Shown here: positions 7,801 through 15,278 of the stretch, piece by piece
Position numbering within the stretch: position 1 is the first letter of the stretch
How the letters are laid out: each line of letters starts with the position of its first letter
Assembly: GCA_002722255.1 (NCBI GenBank)
Contig: PBLD01000008.1
Coordinates: forward strand, 137,852 to 171,295
Origin: Winogradskyella sp.
GTDB lineage: Bacteria; Bacteroidota; Bacteroidia; Flavobacteriales; Flavobacteriaceae
Length of the DNA: 33,444 nucleotides
Direction: 5' to 3'
The notes under the pieces: generated by a model
Database searches by the model: none
Seen by the model: only the letters and a program-made list of their open reading frames with translations
Told to the model about the DNA's origin: nothing
Translations under genes and position numbers: made by a program

Positions 7801-9033
7801 ATGAATATTCAAATTCTCAAATCGTCTAAAACAAGTTCAACATCTTCTGTAACAATAACAGGGTCAAAAAGTGAATCTAACCGTTTACTTTTATTAAAGG
7901 CAATGTATCCTACAATAGATATAGAAAATGTATCTAATTCAGATGATTCTGTACTGATGCAAAAAGCGCTTCAAAGCCCCAATGCACCTATAATAGATAT
8001 ACACCATGCTGGTACAGCAATGCGTTTTTTAACGGCATATTTATCGATTCAAGAAGGTAGAGAAGTAGTTTTAACAGGCTCATCCAGAATGAAAGAGCGT
8101 CCAATAGGAATTCTAGTAGATGCGCTAAGACAATTAGGTGCAGATATTCAATATATAGAAAATGAAGGTTTTCCTCCACTCACTATCAAAGGGAAAAAAT
8201 TAACCGAATCAAAAGTAACTCTCAAAGCCGATGTTAGTAGTCAATATATCTCGGCTTTGCTACTTATAGCATCTAAGTTAGAAAACGGATTAGAGCTCAC
8301 TTTAGATGGGAAAATAACCTCTGTTCCTTACATAAAAATGACATTAGGACTGTTAAATGAGATTGGAGTAGAAACATCATTTAATAATAATGTAGTCAAA
8401 GTAAAGCCAAAAACCACTCAGGTAAAGCCTCAAACTTTGGTGGTTGAGTCAGATTGGTCTTCAGCCTCATATTATTTTAGTATTGTTGCATTAAGTGATA
8501 TTGGTACAGAAATAAAATTATCTTCTTACAAAAAGAATTCACTGCAAGGTGATTCGGTTTTGTCAGGGTTATATAAAGAGTTTGGTGTAGCAACAAGTTT
8601 TGAAAATAACTCTATAACCCTAAAGAAAGTTCAAAAAACAGATAGTAGTAAAATCATAGAGTTTGATTTGAGAAATGCTCCAGACATAGCTCAGACAATT
8701 GCAGTAACGGCATTTGGACTTGGATTGGAGAGTGAATTAACAGGTTTACATACGTTAAAAATCAAAGAAACCGACAGATTAGTGGCTCTTAAAACTGAGT
8801 TAGAAAAGTTTGGAGCAGAAGTCGCAATTACAGACGAGTCGTTGCATTTAAAATCTTCTGATAATATTAAAAGTAACATCTCCGTGGACACTTACAATGA
8901 CCATAGAATGGCAATGGCATTTGCGCCTTTAGGCTTAAAGACTACACTAAAAATTAACGATCCAAAAGTTGTGAGTAAATCTTACCCAGAGTTTTGGAAT
9001 GACCTCGATTCTATAGGCTTCAAAATAAAATAA
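7801..9033 (+). CDS. aroA: 3-phosphoshikimate 1-carboxyvinyltransferase (EPSP synthase)
   Basis: This 410-residue enzyme transfers the enolpyruvyl group of phosphoenolpyruvate to shikimate 3-phosphate, the sixth shikimate step. Motifs in order are SKSESNR with Lys23 and Arg28, GTAMRFLTAYL, MKERPIGILVDAL, SSQYISALLL, the catalytic-Asp region NAPDIAQT, KETDRL, and DTYNDHRMAMAFAPL. I use ATG 7801, which gives MNIQILKSS; an in-frame TTG at 7774 would add nine residues unlike the family. The typical bacterial GTAMR segment has Thr-Ala here, as in many class II-like enzymes, and I draw no inhibitor-sensitivity conclusion. It closes the gene string from 3589 and is followed by the queA promoter. Length is near the family norm of about 410-430. 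Confidence 0.97.
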   Translation: MNIQILKSSKTSSTSSVTITGSKSESNRLLLLKAMYPTIDIENVSNSDDSVLMQKALQSPNAPIIDIHHAGTAMRFLTAYLSIQEGREVVLTGSSRMKERPIGILVDALRQLGADIQYIENEGFPPLTIKGKKLTESKVTLKADVSSQYISALLLIASKLENGLELTLDGKITSVPYIKMTLGLLNEIGVETSFNNNVVKVKPKTTQVKPQTLVVESDWSSASYYFSIVALSDIGTEIKLSSYKKNSLQGDSVLSGLYKEFGVATSFENNSITLKKVQKTDSSKIIEFDLRNAPDIAQTIAVTAFGLGLESELTGLHTLKIKETDRLVALKTELEKFGAEVAITDESLHLKSSDNIKSNISVDTYNDHRMAMAFAPLGLKTTLKINDPKVVSKSYPEFWNDLDSIGFKIK

Positions 9034-9045
9034 ACCGTTAATTAC

Positions 9046-9077
9046 TTGACAAGGCCTGTTTTGAGATTGTATATTTG
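9046..9077 (+). promoter_or_regulatory. Promoter of queA
   Basis: TTG at 9046-9048, a 21-base spacer and TATATTTG at 9070-9077 are an exact match to the flavobacterial consensus TTG-N17..23-TAnnTTTG. The ATG of queA lies 27 bases downstream of the -7 element. Confidence 0.8.
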
Positions 9078-9104
9078 CAACTTCAAAAAAATAAACAATC
9101 ACAA

Positions 9105-10154
9105 ATGAAATTATCAAATTTTAATTTTGACCTTCCAGAAGAACTATTAGCTGAACATCCTGCAGAGCACAGAGATGAGTCTCGATTAATGGTTTTAGAC
9201 AGAGCTAATCAAACAATCGAGCACAAACTTTTTAAAGATGTTATAGATTACTTTGATGAAGGTGATGTGATGATAATGAATAACACTAAGGTTTTTCCTG
9301 CCAGATTATATGGTAATAAGGAAAAAACAGGTGCTCGTATCGAAGTTTTCTTATTGAGAGAATTAAACCAAGATCAACGCCTTTGGGACGTATTGGTAGA
9401 TCCTGCTCGTAAGATAAGAATTGGTAATAAACTTTACTTCGGTGACGACGAAACATTAGTAGCTGAGGTTATAGATAACACAACATCTAGAGGTCGTACA
9501 TTACGTTTCTTGTATGATGGTTCATATAATGATTTCAGAAGAAAATTAACTGAATTAGGTGAAACTCCACTTCCTAAGTACATTAAAAGAGGTGTAGAGC
9601 CAGAAGATGAAGAGCGTTACCAAACAATATATGCAAAAAACGAAGGAGCTGTAGCAGCACCAACAGCAGGTCTACACTTTTCTAAGCACTTGTTAAAGCG
9701 TTTAGAAATTAAAGGTGTTGAAATGGCTGAGGTAACTTTACATGTAGGCTTAGGAACATTTAATCCTGTTGAAGTAGAGGATCTTTCTAAGCACAAAATG
9801 GATAGCGAAGAGATTGTAATTAGCCAACAAGCTGCAGACATAGTAAACAATGGTATAGAGCGTAAAAAACGTGTATGTGCTGTGGGTACAACCTCAATGC
9901 GTACAATAGAAAGTTCGGTATCATCTAATGGTAGACTAAATGCTTATGAAGGCTGGACAAACAAATTTATTTTCCCGCCATATGATTTTAGTATCGCTAA
10001 TTGTATGATTACTAATTTTCATACACCAAAATCTACGTTACTTATGATGATTTCTGCATTTGCAGGACACGATTTTGTAAAGCGTGCTTATGAAGAAGCT
10101 GTAAAAGAAAAATATAGATTCTATTCTTATGGTGATGCTATGCTAATCATCTAA
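9105..10154 (+). CDS. queA: S-adenosylmethionine:tRNA ribosyltransferase-isomerase
   Basis: A 349-residue cytoplasmic enzyme that transfers and isomerises the ribosyl group of S-adenosylmethionine onto 7-aminomethyl-7-deazaguanine at tRNA position 34, giving epoxyqueuosine. ATG 9105 yields the usual N-terminus ([19 protein letters not shown]); an in-frame TTG at 9075 is part of the -7 promoter element and cannot be the start. Conserved blocks are [50 protein letters not shown] and [12 protein letters not shown]. Length is typical. It has its own promoter and an intrinsic terminator, so it appears to be a single-gene unit. Other queuosine genes are not in the window. Confidence 0.97.
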   Translation: MKLSNFNFDLPEELLAEHPAEHRDESRLMVLDRANQTIEHKLFKDVIDYFDEGDVMIMNNTKVFPARLYGNKEKTGARIEVFLLRELNQDQRLWDVLVDPARKIRIGNKLYFGDDETLVAEVIDNTTSRGRTLRFLYDGSYNDFRRKLTELGETPLPKYIKRGVEPEDEERYQTIYAKNEGAVAAPTAGLHFSKHLLKRLEIKGVEMAEVTLHVGLGTFNPVEVEDLSKHKMDSEEIVISQQAADIVNNGIERKKRVCAVGTTSMRTIESSVSSNGRLNAYEGWTNKFIFPPYDFSIANCMITNFHTPKSTLLMMISAFAGHDFVKRAYEEAVKEKYRFYSYGDAMLII

Positions 10155-10178
10155 TAAAGAATTTAAAGTTATTTTAAG

Positions 10179-10214
10179 CCTCTACTCGCATTAAACAAAG
10201 AGTAGAGGTTTTTT
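10179..10214 (+). terminator. Intrinsic terminator after queA
   Basis: A nine-base perfect stem, CCTCTACTC (10179-10187) with GAGTAGAGG (10200-10208), has a 12-base AT-rich loop and is followed by six T. It lies 25 bases after the queA stop. Confidence 0.9.
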
Positions 10215-10245
10215 GTTTCTAGAAATAGATGAAGTTACAAATGCC

Positions 10246-10253
10246 TATTTTTG
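10246..10253 (+). promoter_or_regulatory. Candidate -7 element of rlmN, abutting the start codon
   Basis: TATTTTTG is an exact TAnnTTTG match, only six bases before the ATG at 10260. No convincing TTG is seen at the usual distance upstream. If it is used, the transcript would begin at or next to the start codon, that is, be leaderless. Confidence 0.5.
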
Positions 10254-10259
10254 CACAAT

Positions 10260-11306
10260 ATGGATAAGAAAAAGAAAGATATACGAGCACTTACAAAGGA
10301 TCAACTAAGAGAATTTTTTGTAGAACAAGGTGATAAAGCATTTCGAGGAAATCAAGTATACGAATGGTTGTGGCAAAAATCGGCTCATAGTTTCGAAGAT
10401 ATGACCAATATATCTTTGCAAACACGCCAAATGTTAGAGGATAACTTTGTAATAAACCATATAAAAGTAGATCAGATGCAACGTAGTTCGGACGGCACTA
10501 TAAAGAATGCCGTTAGACTTCATGATGATTTAATAGTAGAATCTGTATTGATACCAACTGCAACGCGTACAACAGCATGTGTGTCCTCGCAAGTTGGGTG
10601 TAGTTTAGATTGTAAGTTTTGTGCTACTGCTAGGTTAAAGCGTATGCGAAATCTAAATCCAGATGAAATTTACGATCAGGTTGTGGCGATTGATAATGAA
10701 AGTAGATTATATCATGGCAGACCGTTAAGCAATATTGTGTTTATGGGAATGGGAGAACCACTTATGAACTACAATAATGTATTAAAGGCAATAGACAAGA
10801 TAACATCACCAGAAGGATTAGGTATGTCTCCAAAACGAATTGTGGTGTCAACATCTGGTGTGCCAAAAATGATAAAAAAAATGGCGGATGATGGTGTTAA
10901 GTTTAAGCTAGCTGTTTCCTTGCATTCAGCTATAGATGAGGTGAGAACATCCATAATGCCATTTAATGCTACATTTCCATTAAAAGATCTTAGAGAAGCA
11001 TTAGAGTATTGGTATACCAAAACAAAAAACAGAATTACCTATGAGTATGTCGTTTGGAGAGGTATAAATGACAGAAATAAAGATGTTGATGCCTTAGTAG
11101 AATTTTGCAAGTTTGCACCAAGTAAAGTTAATCTTATAGAGTATAATCCTATAGATGATGGTGCGTTTCAACAAGCAGATTCTAAAGCTTTAGATATGTA
11201 TGTTAATATTTTAGAAGCCAATAATATTACAGTTACAGTAAGACGAAGTAGAGGGAAAGATATTGATGCTGCTTGTGGCCAATTAGCCAATAAAAATAAA
11301 GCATAA
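10260..11306 (+). CDS. rlmN: Dual-specificity 23S rRNA / tRNA adenine-C2 methyltransferase
   Basis: A 348-residue radical-SAM enzyme that methylates C2 of A2503 in 23S rRNA and of A37 in a set of tRNAs. The iron-sulfur motif CSLDCKFC supplies Cys114, Cys118 and Cys121. The two cysteines of the ping-pong mechanism are also present: Cys107 in TACVSSQVG, seven residues before the cluster as in Escherichia coli, and Cys339 in DIDAACGQL. MGMGEPLMNYNNV and SLHSA are further family blocks. ATG 10260 is used; an in-frame TTG at 10251 overlaps the -7 element and would add only three residues. Cfr-type resistance enzymes share the fold, but the overall sequence and housekeeping context favour RlmN. Confidence 0.96.
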   Translation: MDKKKKDIRALTKDQLREFFVEQGDKAFRGNQVYEWLWQKSAHSFEDMTNISLQTRQMLEDNFVINHIKVDQMQRSSDGTIKNAVRLHDDLIVESVLIPTATRTTACVSSQVGCSLDCKFCATARLKRMRNLNPDEIYDQVVAIDNESRLYHGRPLSNIVFMGMGEPLMNYNNVLKAIDKITSPEGLGMSPKRIVVSTSGVPKMIKKMADDGVKFKLAVSLHSAIDEVRTSIMPFNATFPLKDLREALEYWYTKTKNRITYEYVVWRGINDRNKDVDALVEFCKFAPSKVNLIEYNPIDDGAFQQADSKALDMYVNILEANNITVTVRRSRGKDIDAACGQLANKNKA

Positions 11307-11332
11307 AAAAAGCGGCTAAATGCCGCTTTTTT
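11306..11332. terminator. Bidirectional terminator between rlmN and the Fn3-repeat gene
   Basis: The stem AAAAAAGCGGC (11306-11316) pairs perfectly with GCCGCTTTTTT (11322-11332) around a five-base loop. A- and T-tracts on the two sides allow it to end transcription from both convergent genes. Confidence 0.9.
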
Positions 11333-11350
11333 ATGTATTTCTAATACTTA

Positions 11351-12652
11351 TTAGTTTTTAGTCACTTTAATTATTTCTGTTTTGTCACCAGAAGTAATCT
11401 GAACTAAGTATAATCCTGATTTGTACTCAGAAATGTTAATTGACGACTCAATTATTTCACTACCATCATAATTAGCAACTTCTTGACCTAAGATATTAAA
11501 TATTGTTACATTGTCTATTTCTAGAGTTGTCTTAATATTTAATTTGTCATTTGCAGGATTAGGATATATGCTAAAAGGCACTAGTTGTTCATCAGTAATA
11601 GATAAACTACTGTCTGTTGTAAAACTCCATACAGGACCTTCTGTTACACCGAAACAGTTAACAGCATCAATACTCCAAAAATATGTTGTATTTACTTGTA
11701 AACCTGTTAAAGGATCCCCAATTTCAAAGTCAAAAGACTGATCTGGTGGATTTGCTGTACCAATGTTTAAGACATAATTATCTTCAGGTGCTCCTGCTGC
11801 CCATGAGAAGTTTACTAAACCATCAGGTCCATAGATAGTCACCGCAGAAGCTCCATCAGCAGGACTAGGTCCACCAACAACCGCTGGTGCAGCTGTTGCT
11901 GTACATGCTGTTGTAGTAAAACTCCAAACAGTACCTGTTGATGATCCAACACAATTTACTGGGTCAACAGACCAGTAATAAGTGGTATTTGGTTGAAAAC
12001 CGTAAAGTACATTTACACCACTAGAAACATTAGTTAAAGACCCAATATCATTTCCTGCAGGTGTTACACCTAAGTTTAAATTATAAGCGTCAGGAGCATC
12101 ACCAGTTCCTGCGTCTGTCCACTCAAAAGCTATGCTGTTTGTTTCACCATAAGTTATGTCAACATCTACGGCAGTATCAGCTGGTATAGGTGTTGTCGCT
12201 AAATCAGGAGTAGCACCTGCTGTACATGTACAAGATGCGCTAGTACATTGTATAGTGGTAAGGGTGTTATCGTTATTTTGAGTACCACAAGCAGCGTTTA
12301 AGTGCCAAAACACTAAAATTTCAGGAGTTGTAGCTGTAAAACTAACAGAGTCAGCTCCATGAGTGATAACTGTTCCTATTGCAGAAAAAGTTGAAGTTGT
12401 TTCAGCAACAGTTATGTAAACACTAGTAGTGTTTGTTCCTGTAATTGTATAGGTGTTTCCTACAACTAAGCCTTCCAAAAGCGATATCTCAGCGTTAGGC
12501 CAATTATTTGTAGAAATCGTTTCTGCACCACCTGTGTTAAGTACAGTAACTACTCCATTAGGCCATTGACCACCAGTCGTCGTCGTACACTGACCATAAA
12601 TTAATGAGGTAGTCGCAAAAAGCGTAAGGAATAATAAAGTAATTTTTTTCAT
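11351..12652 (-). CDS. T9SS-secreted protein with two Fn3-like repeats
   Basis: A 433-residue exported protein with no enzyme motif. It has a signal peptide (MKKITLLFLTLFATTSLIYG), then a Thr-rich beta region (about 22-135), a Cys-rich joint (CTSASCTCTAG), and two tandem Fn3-like repeats at about 147-247 and 255-346. The repeats share a near-identical closing block, NTTYYWSVDPVNC and NTTYFWSIDAVNC, each ending in VWSFTT. Residues about 358-433 are a type A T9SS sorting domain (SIYPNPANDKLNIKT, then IFNILGQEV, then SGLYLVQI). The protein should cross the outer membrane by T9SS and be released or anchored at the surface. Function is unknown; adhesion or matrix binding is a guess. It is transcribed alone, opposite to rlmN. 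A TAACTTTA element lies about 27 bases upstream of its start. Confidence 0.88.
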   Translation of the reverse strand: MKKITLLFLTLFATTSLIYGQCTTTTGGQWPNGVVTVLNTGGAETISTNNWPNAEISLLEGLVVGNTYTITGTNTTSVYITVAETTSTFSAIGTVITHGADSVSFTATTPEILVFWHLNAACGTQNNDNTLTTIQCTSASCTCTAGATPDLATTPIPADTAVDVDITYGETNSIAFEWTDAGTGDAPDAYNLNLGVTPAGNDIGSLTNVSSGVNVLYGFQPNTTYYWSVDPVNCVGSSTGTVWSFTTTACTATAAPAVVGGPSPADGASAVTIYGPDGLVNFSWAAGAPEDNYVLNIGTANPPDQSFDFEIGDPLTGLQVNTTYFWSIDAVNCFGVTEGPVWSFTTDSSLSITDEQLVPFSIYPNPANDKLNIKTTLEIDNVTIFNILGQEVANYDGSEIIESSINISEYKSGLYLVQITSGDKTEIIKVTKN

Positions 12653-12756
12653 AAAGTTTGTTTTTAGATTAATTGTCTAAAGTTACAAATATTTGCTTAC
12701 TAAGCGTGTTAAATTTACATTATTCAATTTTTAGTGATAAAAAGAGGCTTTATTCG

Positions 12757-12764
12757 TAATTTTG
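12757..12764 (+). promoter_or_regulatory. Candidate -7 element for the polyprenyl synthase gene
   Basis: TAATTTTG matches TAnnTTTG exactly, 19 bases before the ATG at 12784. A clear upstream TTG at normal spacing is not seen. Confidence 0.5.
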
Positions 12765-12783
12765 CAAAGTTTTAGATGTATTC

Positions 12784-13761
12784 ATGAAAATAACGGAACA
12801 AATTAAACAACCAATAGCCTATGAGATGGAGCTTTTTGAACAGAAGTTTCGGTTGTCTATGGCTAGCAAGGTCGCTTTGTTAAACAGAATTACACACTAC
12901 ATCGTAAATAGAAAAGGCAAACAAATGCGACCAATGTTTGTGTTTTTGGTTGCCAAAATGTTAAATAACGGAGAAGTTAGTGAGCGTACCTACAGAGGCG
13001 CTTCGGTTATAGAATTAATACATACGGCAACCCTTGTTCACGATGATGTTGTAGATGATAGCAATAGACGTAGAGGTTTCTTTTCAATCAATGCACTTTG
13101 GAAAAATAAAATAGCAGTTTTAATAGGTGATTATCTCCTTTCTAAAGGGCTGCTACTTTCTATAGATAATAATGATTTTGATTTATTAAAAATTATATCT
13201 GTGGCTGTGCGCGAAATGAGTGAAGGCGAGCTGTTGCAGATTGAAAAAGCAAGACAACTAGATATTACAGAAGTTGTTTATTACGATATCATTCGTCAGA
13301 AAACGGCAACACTGATTGCTGCGTGCTGTAGTTTAGGTGCAGCATCAGTAAAACCTAATTCTACAGAGGTTGAGACAATGCGTAAGTTCGGAGAACTCAT
13401 AGGCATGGCATTTCAAATTAAAGATGATTTGTTTGATTATGGAGAAGAAAAAATAGGAAAACCGACAGGCATTGATATAAAAGAACAGAAAATGACTCTT
13501 CCCTTAATATATGTTCTTAATAATTGCTCTAAAAAGGAAAAATCTTGGTTAATTAATTCTATTAAAAATCATAACAAGGATAAAACACGAGTTAAGGAGG
13601 TTATTGCGTTTGTAAAGTCTCATGGAGGATTAGATTATGCAGTTTCAAAAATGAAAAACTTTCAGCAAGAGGCCTTAAAACTTCTTAATAACTATCCTGA
13701 ATCTCCTTATAAAGCTTCATTGGAGCTAATGGTTAATTATGTAATAGAAAGAAAAAAATAG
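12784..13761 (+). CDS. Long-chain trans-polyprenyl diphosphate synthase
   Basis: A 325-residue prenyl chain-elongating enzyme that adds isopentenyl diphosphate units to an allylic primer, most likely making the menaquinone side chain. The first aspartate-rich motif is complete (Asp87, Asp88 and Asp91 in VHDDVVDD), as is the second (Asp214, Asp215 and Asp218 in IKDDLFDY). GKQMRP near residue 45 binds diphosphate. The residues four and five positions before the first motif are small (Thr and Ala), which in this family fits long-chain products, but the exact chain length cannot be read. The gene stands alone between a leftward gene and the sigma factor cassette. Symbols such as ispB are plausible but not provable from sequence. 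Confidence 0.93.
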   Translation: MKITEQIKQPIAYEMELFEQKFRLSMASKVALLNRITHYIVNRKGKQMRPMFVFLVAKMLNNGEVSERTYRGASVIELIHTATLVHDDVVDDSNRRRGFFSINALWKNKIAVLIGDYLLSKGLLLSIDNNDFDLLKIISVAVREMSEGELLQIEKARQLDITEVVYYDIIRQKTATLIAACCSLGAASVKPNSTEVETMRKFGELIGMAFQIKDDLFDYGEEKIGKPTGIDIKEQKMTLPLIYVLNNCSKKEKSWLINSIKNHNKDKTRVKEVIAFVKSHGGLDYAVSKMKNFQQEALKLLNNYPESPYKASLELMVNYVIERKK

Positions 13762-13770
13762 TTTTTTAAT

Positions 13771-13790
13771 AGACTGTAATACAGTTTTTT
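13771..13790 (+). terminator. Weak intrinsic terminator after the polyprenyl synthase gene
   Basis: AGACTGT and ACAGTTT form a seven-base stem with one G-U pair and a three-base loop (AAT), running into a T-tract (13785-13790). It begins 10 bases after the stop codon. The stem is short, so read-through to the sigma factor gene is possible. Confidence 0.5.
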
Positions 13791-13837
13791 AATAATTATT
13801 TTTAACTTTTTTACACTGACCATACAACCATTAGCAA

Positions 13838-13845
13838 GATATTTG
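13838..13845 (+). promoter_or_regulatory. Candidate -7 element of the ECF sigma factor gene
   Basis: GATATTTG differs from TAnnTTTG only in the first base and lies 37 bases before the ATG at 13883. No clear TTG is seen at normal spacing. Confidence 0.35.
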
Positions 13846-13882
13846 CGTCTATACAAATAGAAGGTCAAATGTAACCAACAAT

Positions 13883-14446
13883 ATGAAAGTTATTCAGCTT
13901 CATAAAAACGAAACTAAACTTATACAGAGAGCTGCGAAAAATAATCGCGAGGCACAACATGTACTATATGAGTTGCACGCTCCTAAAATGCTTAGTGTAT
14001 GCAGATACTACATCAAAGATGTGCATAAAGCTGAAGAAGTAATGTTAAATGGATTCTTTAAAGTGTTTAAGTATCTAAAAACATTTAAGAATCAAGGTAG
14101 TTTTGAAGGTTGGATAAGGCGAATAATGGTAAGAGAAGCAATTTCGTTTTTAAGACAACAAAAACATGTTGAGTTTACTGCAGAAGATGAAATTTTAGAA
14201 CAAGACTATACCAATAATATTAAAACCAATATTGAGGTTGCTGAGATTCAGCAGTTAATAGATAGTTTGCCTGAGGGTTATAAAATTGTCTTTGTAATGT
14301 ACGCTATAGAAGGCTATAAGCATCATGAAATAGCTGAGTTATTAAATATATCAGAAGGCACATCAAAGTCGCAATTGTTTAAAGCAAGACAAATGCTTCA
14401 GAAAAAAATAAAAGAATTAAATAACAGCAGTTATGGCACCAATTAA
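13883..14446 (+). CDS. RNA polymerase sigma factor, sigma-70 family (ECF type)
   Basis: A 187-residue alternative sigma factor. Residues about 25-95 form region 2 (KMLSVCRYYIKDVHKAEEV, then GSFEGWIRRIMVREAISFL), which binds core polymerase and the -10 element. Residues about 130-180 are region 4 with a helix-turn-helix (LPEGYKIVFVMYAIEGYKH, then EIAELLNISEGTSKSQLFK). Region 3 is absent, as expected for the ECF group. Its last 14 bases overlap the start of the next gene, which encodes a single-span membrane protein. That pairing is the usual layout of an ECF sigma factor with its membrane regulator, so the sigma is probably held at the membrane until an envelope signal; this is inference. It is not next to a SusCD pair, so it is unlikely to be a classic FecI-like nutrient sigma. 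Confidence 0.93.
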   Translation: MKVIQLHKNETKLIQRAAKNNREAQHVLYELHAPKMLSVCRYYIKDVHKAEEVMLNGFFKVFKYLKTFKNQGSFEGWIRRIMVREAISFLRQQKHVEFTAEDEILEQDYTNNIKTNIEVAEIQQLIDSLPEGYKIVFVMYAIEGYKHHEIAELLNISEGTSKSQLFKARQMLQKKIKELNNSSYGTN

Positions 14447-15218
14447 ATTTGAAGAACAACTAAAAGACAAGCTAGAAGAGCGCAATCTGCAACCTTCGTC
14501 AGAGAGTTGGGCAAAACTGTCTGAACGTCTAGATGCAGAAGAGAAGAAAACTAAATTTCCTTGGTTTTGGTGGATGGGAATAGCAGCAGCAGTCATAATT
14601 ACATTGACTGTTGTTATGCAAACATTAGGACCAAAAAATACTGAACAGAGCTTACCTCAAGTGGTTGAGCAAGAGATGAAAGATGATTTTAATAATACAG
14701 AACAGTCTAATACAACTGAAAACAAAACGATAGAATTAGTATCAGAAAATAATGAAGTTGAAACTGTTTCTGAAACGGAAAATAAGAAGAATAAAACAGA
14801 AATAATTAATTATAAATCAACTACTAAGGATAAGGTAGATACACAATTGGCAGTTGATCAAGAAGGAGATAAAATAAATACTCAAGACATCATCAACTCT
14901 GAAAACGAGCAGAAAGCAATCATAGAAAAAGCTGCAATTGATAAAGAAGCTTTTGCCGAAGCTATGACAGAAGTTTTAAACGAAATAAAGCCTAATACAA
15001 CAGTTACAGACAGAGAAGTCGATTCACTTCTTAAGGTTGCAAGTAAAGAACTTCTTAAAGATAAATTAGCAAAAGAATCTAGCAGAACGGTAGATGCAAA
15101 ATTGTTGTTAGAAGATGTGGAAGATGAAATGGGACAATCCTTTAGAACCAAAGTTTACGAAGTCTTAAAGGATGGATACAAAACTGTGAAAACAGCAGTA
15201 GCTCAGCGAAATGACTAA
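14433..15218 (+). CDS. Single-span membrane protein, candidate anti-sigma factor
   Basis: A 261-residue protein of unrecognised family. The N-terminal 40 residues are charged and cytoplasmic in character (KFEEQLKDKLEERN, then SSESWAKLSERL). A single strong transmembrane segment follows at about 43-66 (WFWWMGIAAAVIITLTVVMQ). The rest is a long periplasmic tail rich in Glu, Lys, Asn and Thr with no enzyme motif. No HxxxCxxC zinc anti-sigma motif is present. The start codon lies inside the sigma gene (14-base overlap), which implies coupled translation and fixed stoichiometry. By layout it is the likely regulator of that sigma factor; the sequence itself does not prove it. The next gene, an envelope protein, starts 60 bases downstream. 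Confidence 0.85.
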   Translation: MAPIKFEEQLKDKLEERNLQPSSESWAKLSERLDAEEKKTKFPWFWWMGIAAAVIITLTVVMQTLGPKNTEQSLPQVVEQEMKDDFNNTEQSNTTENKTIELVSENNEVETVSETENKKNKTEIINYKSTTKDKVDTQLAVDQEGDKINTQDIINSENEQKAIIEKAAIDKEAFAEAMTEVLNEIKPNTTVTDREVDSLLKVASKELLKDKLAKESSRTVDAKLLLEDVEDEMGQSFRTKVYEVLKDGYKTVKTAVAQRND

Positions 15219-15278
15219 GGTGCTGAGAAAAAATAGAATCAAATTAAACAATTATAAATCATCAAAAAACAAACAGTT

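Noticed and set aside
9075..9104. In-frame TTG start for queA
   Set aside because: The TTG is part of the consensus -7 promoter element TATATTTG, so it would not be transcribed; ATG 9105 gives the family N-terminus.
14882..15151. Ser/Leu-rich open frame on the opposite strand within the membrane-protein gene (and similar frames over 15386-15586, 18818-19135 and 19769-20071)
   Set aside because: Low-complexity Ser/Leu/Phe composition is the expected antisense of Glu/Lys/Asp-rich coding sequence; no start context or family pattern supports them.
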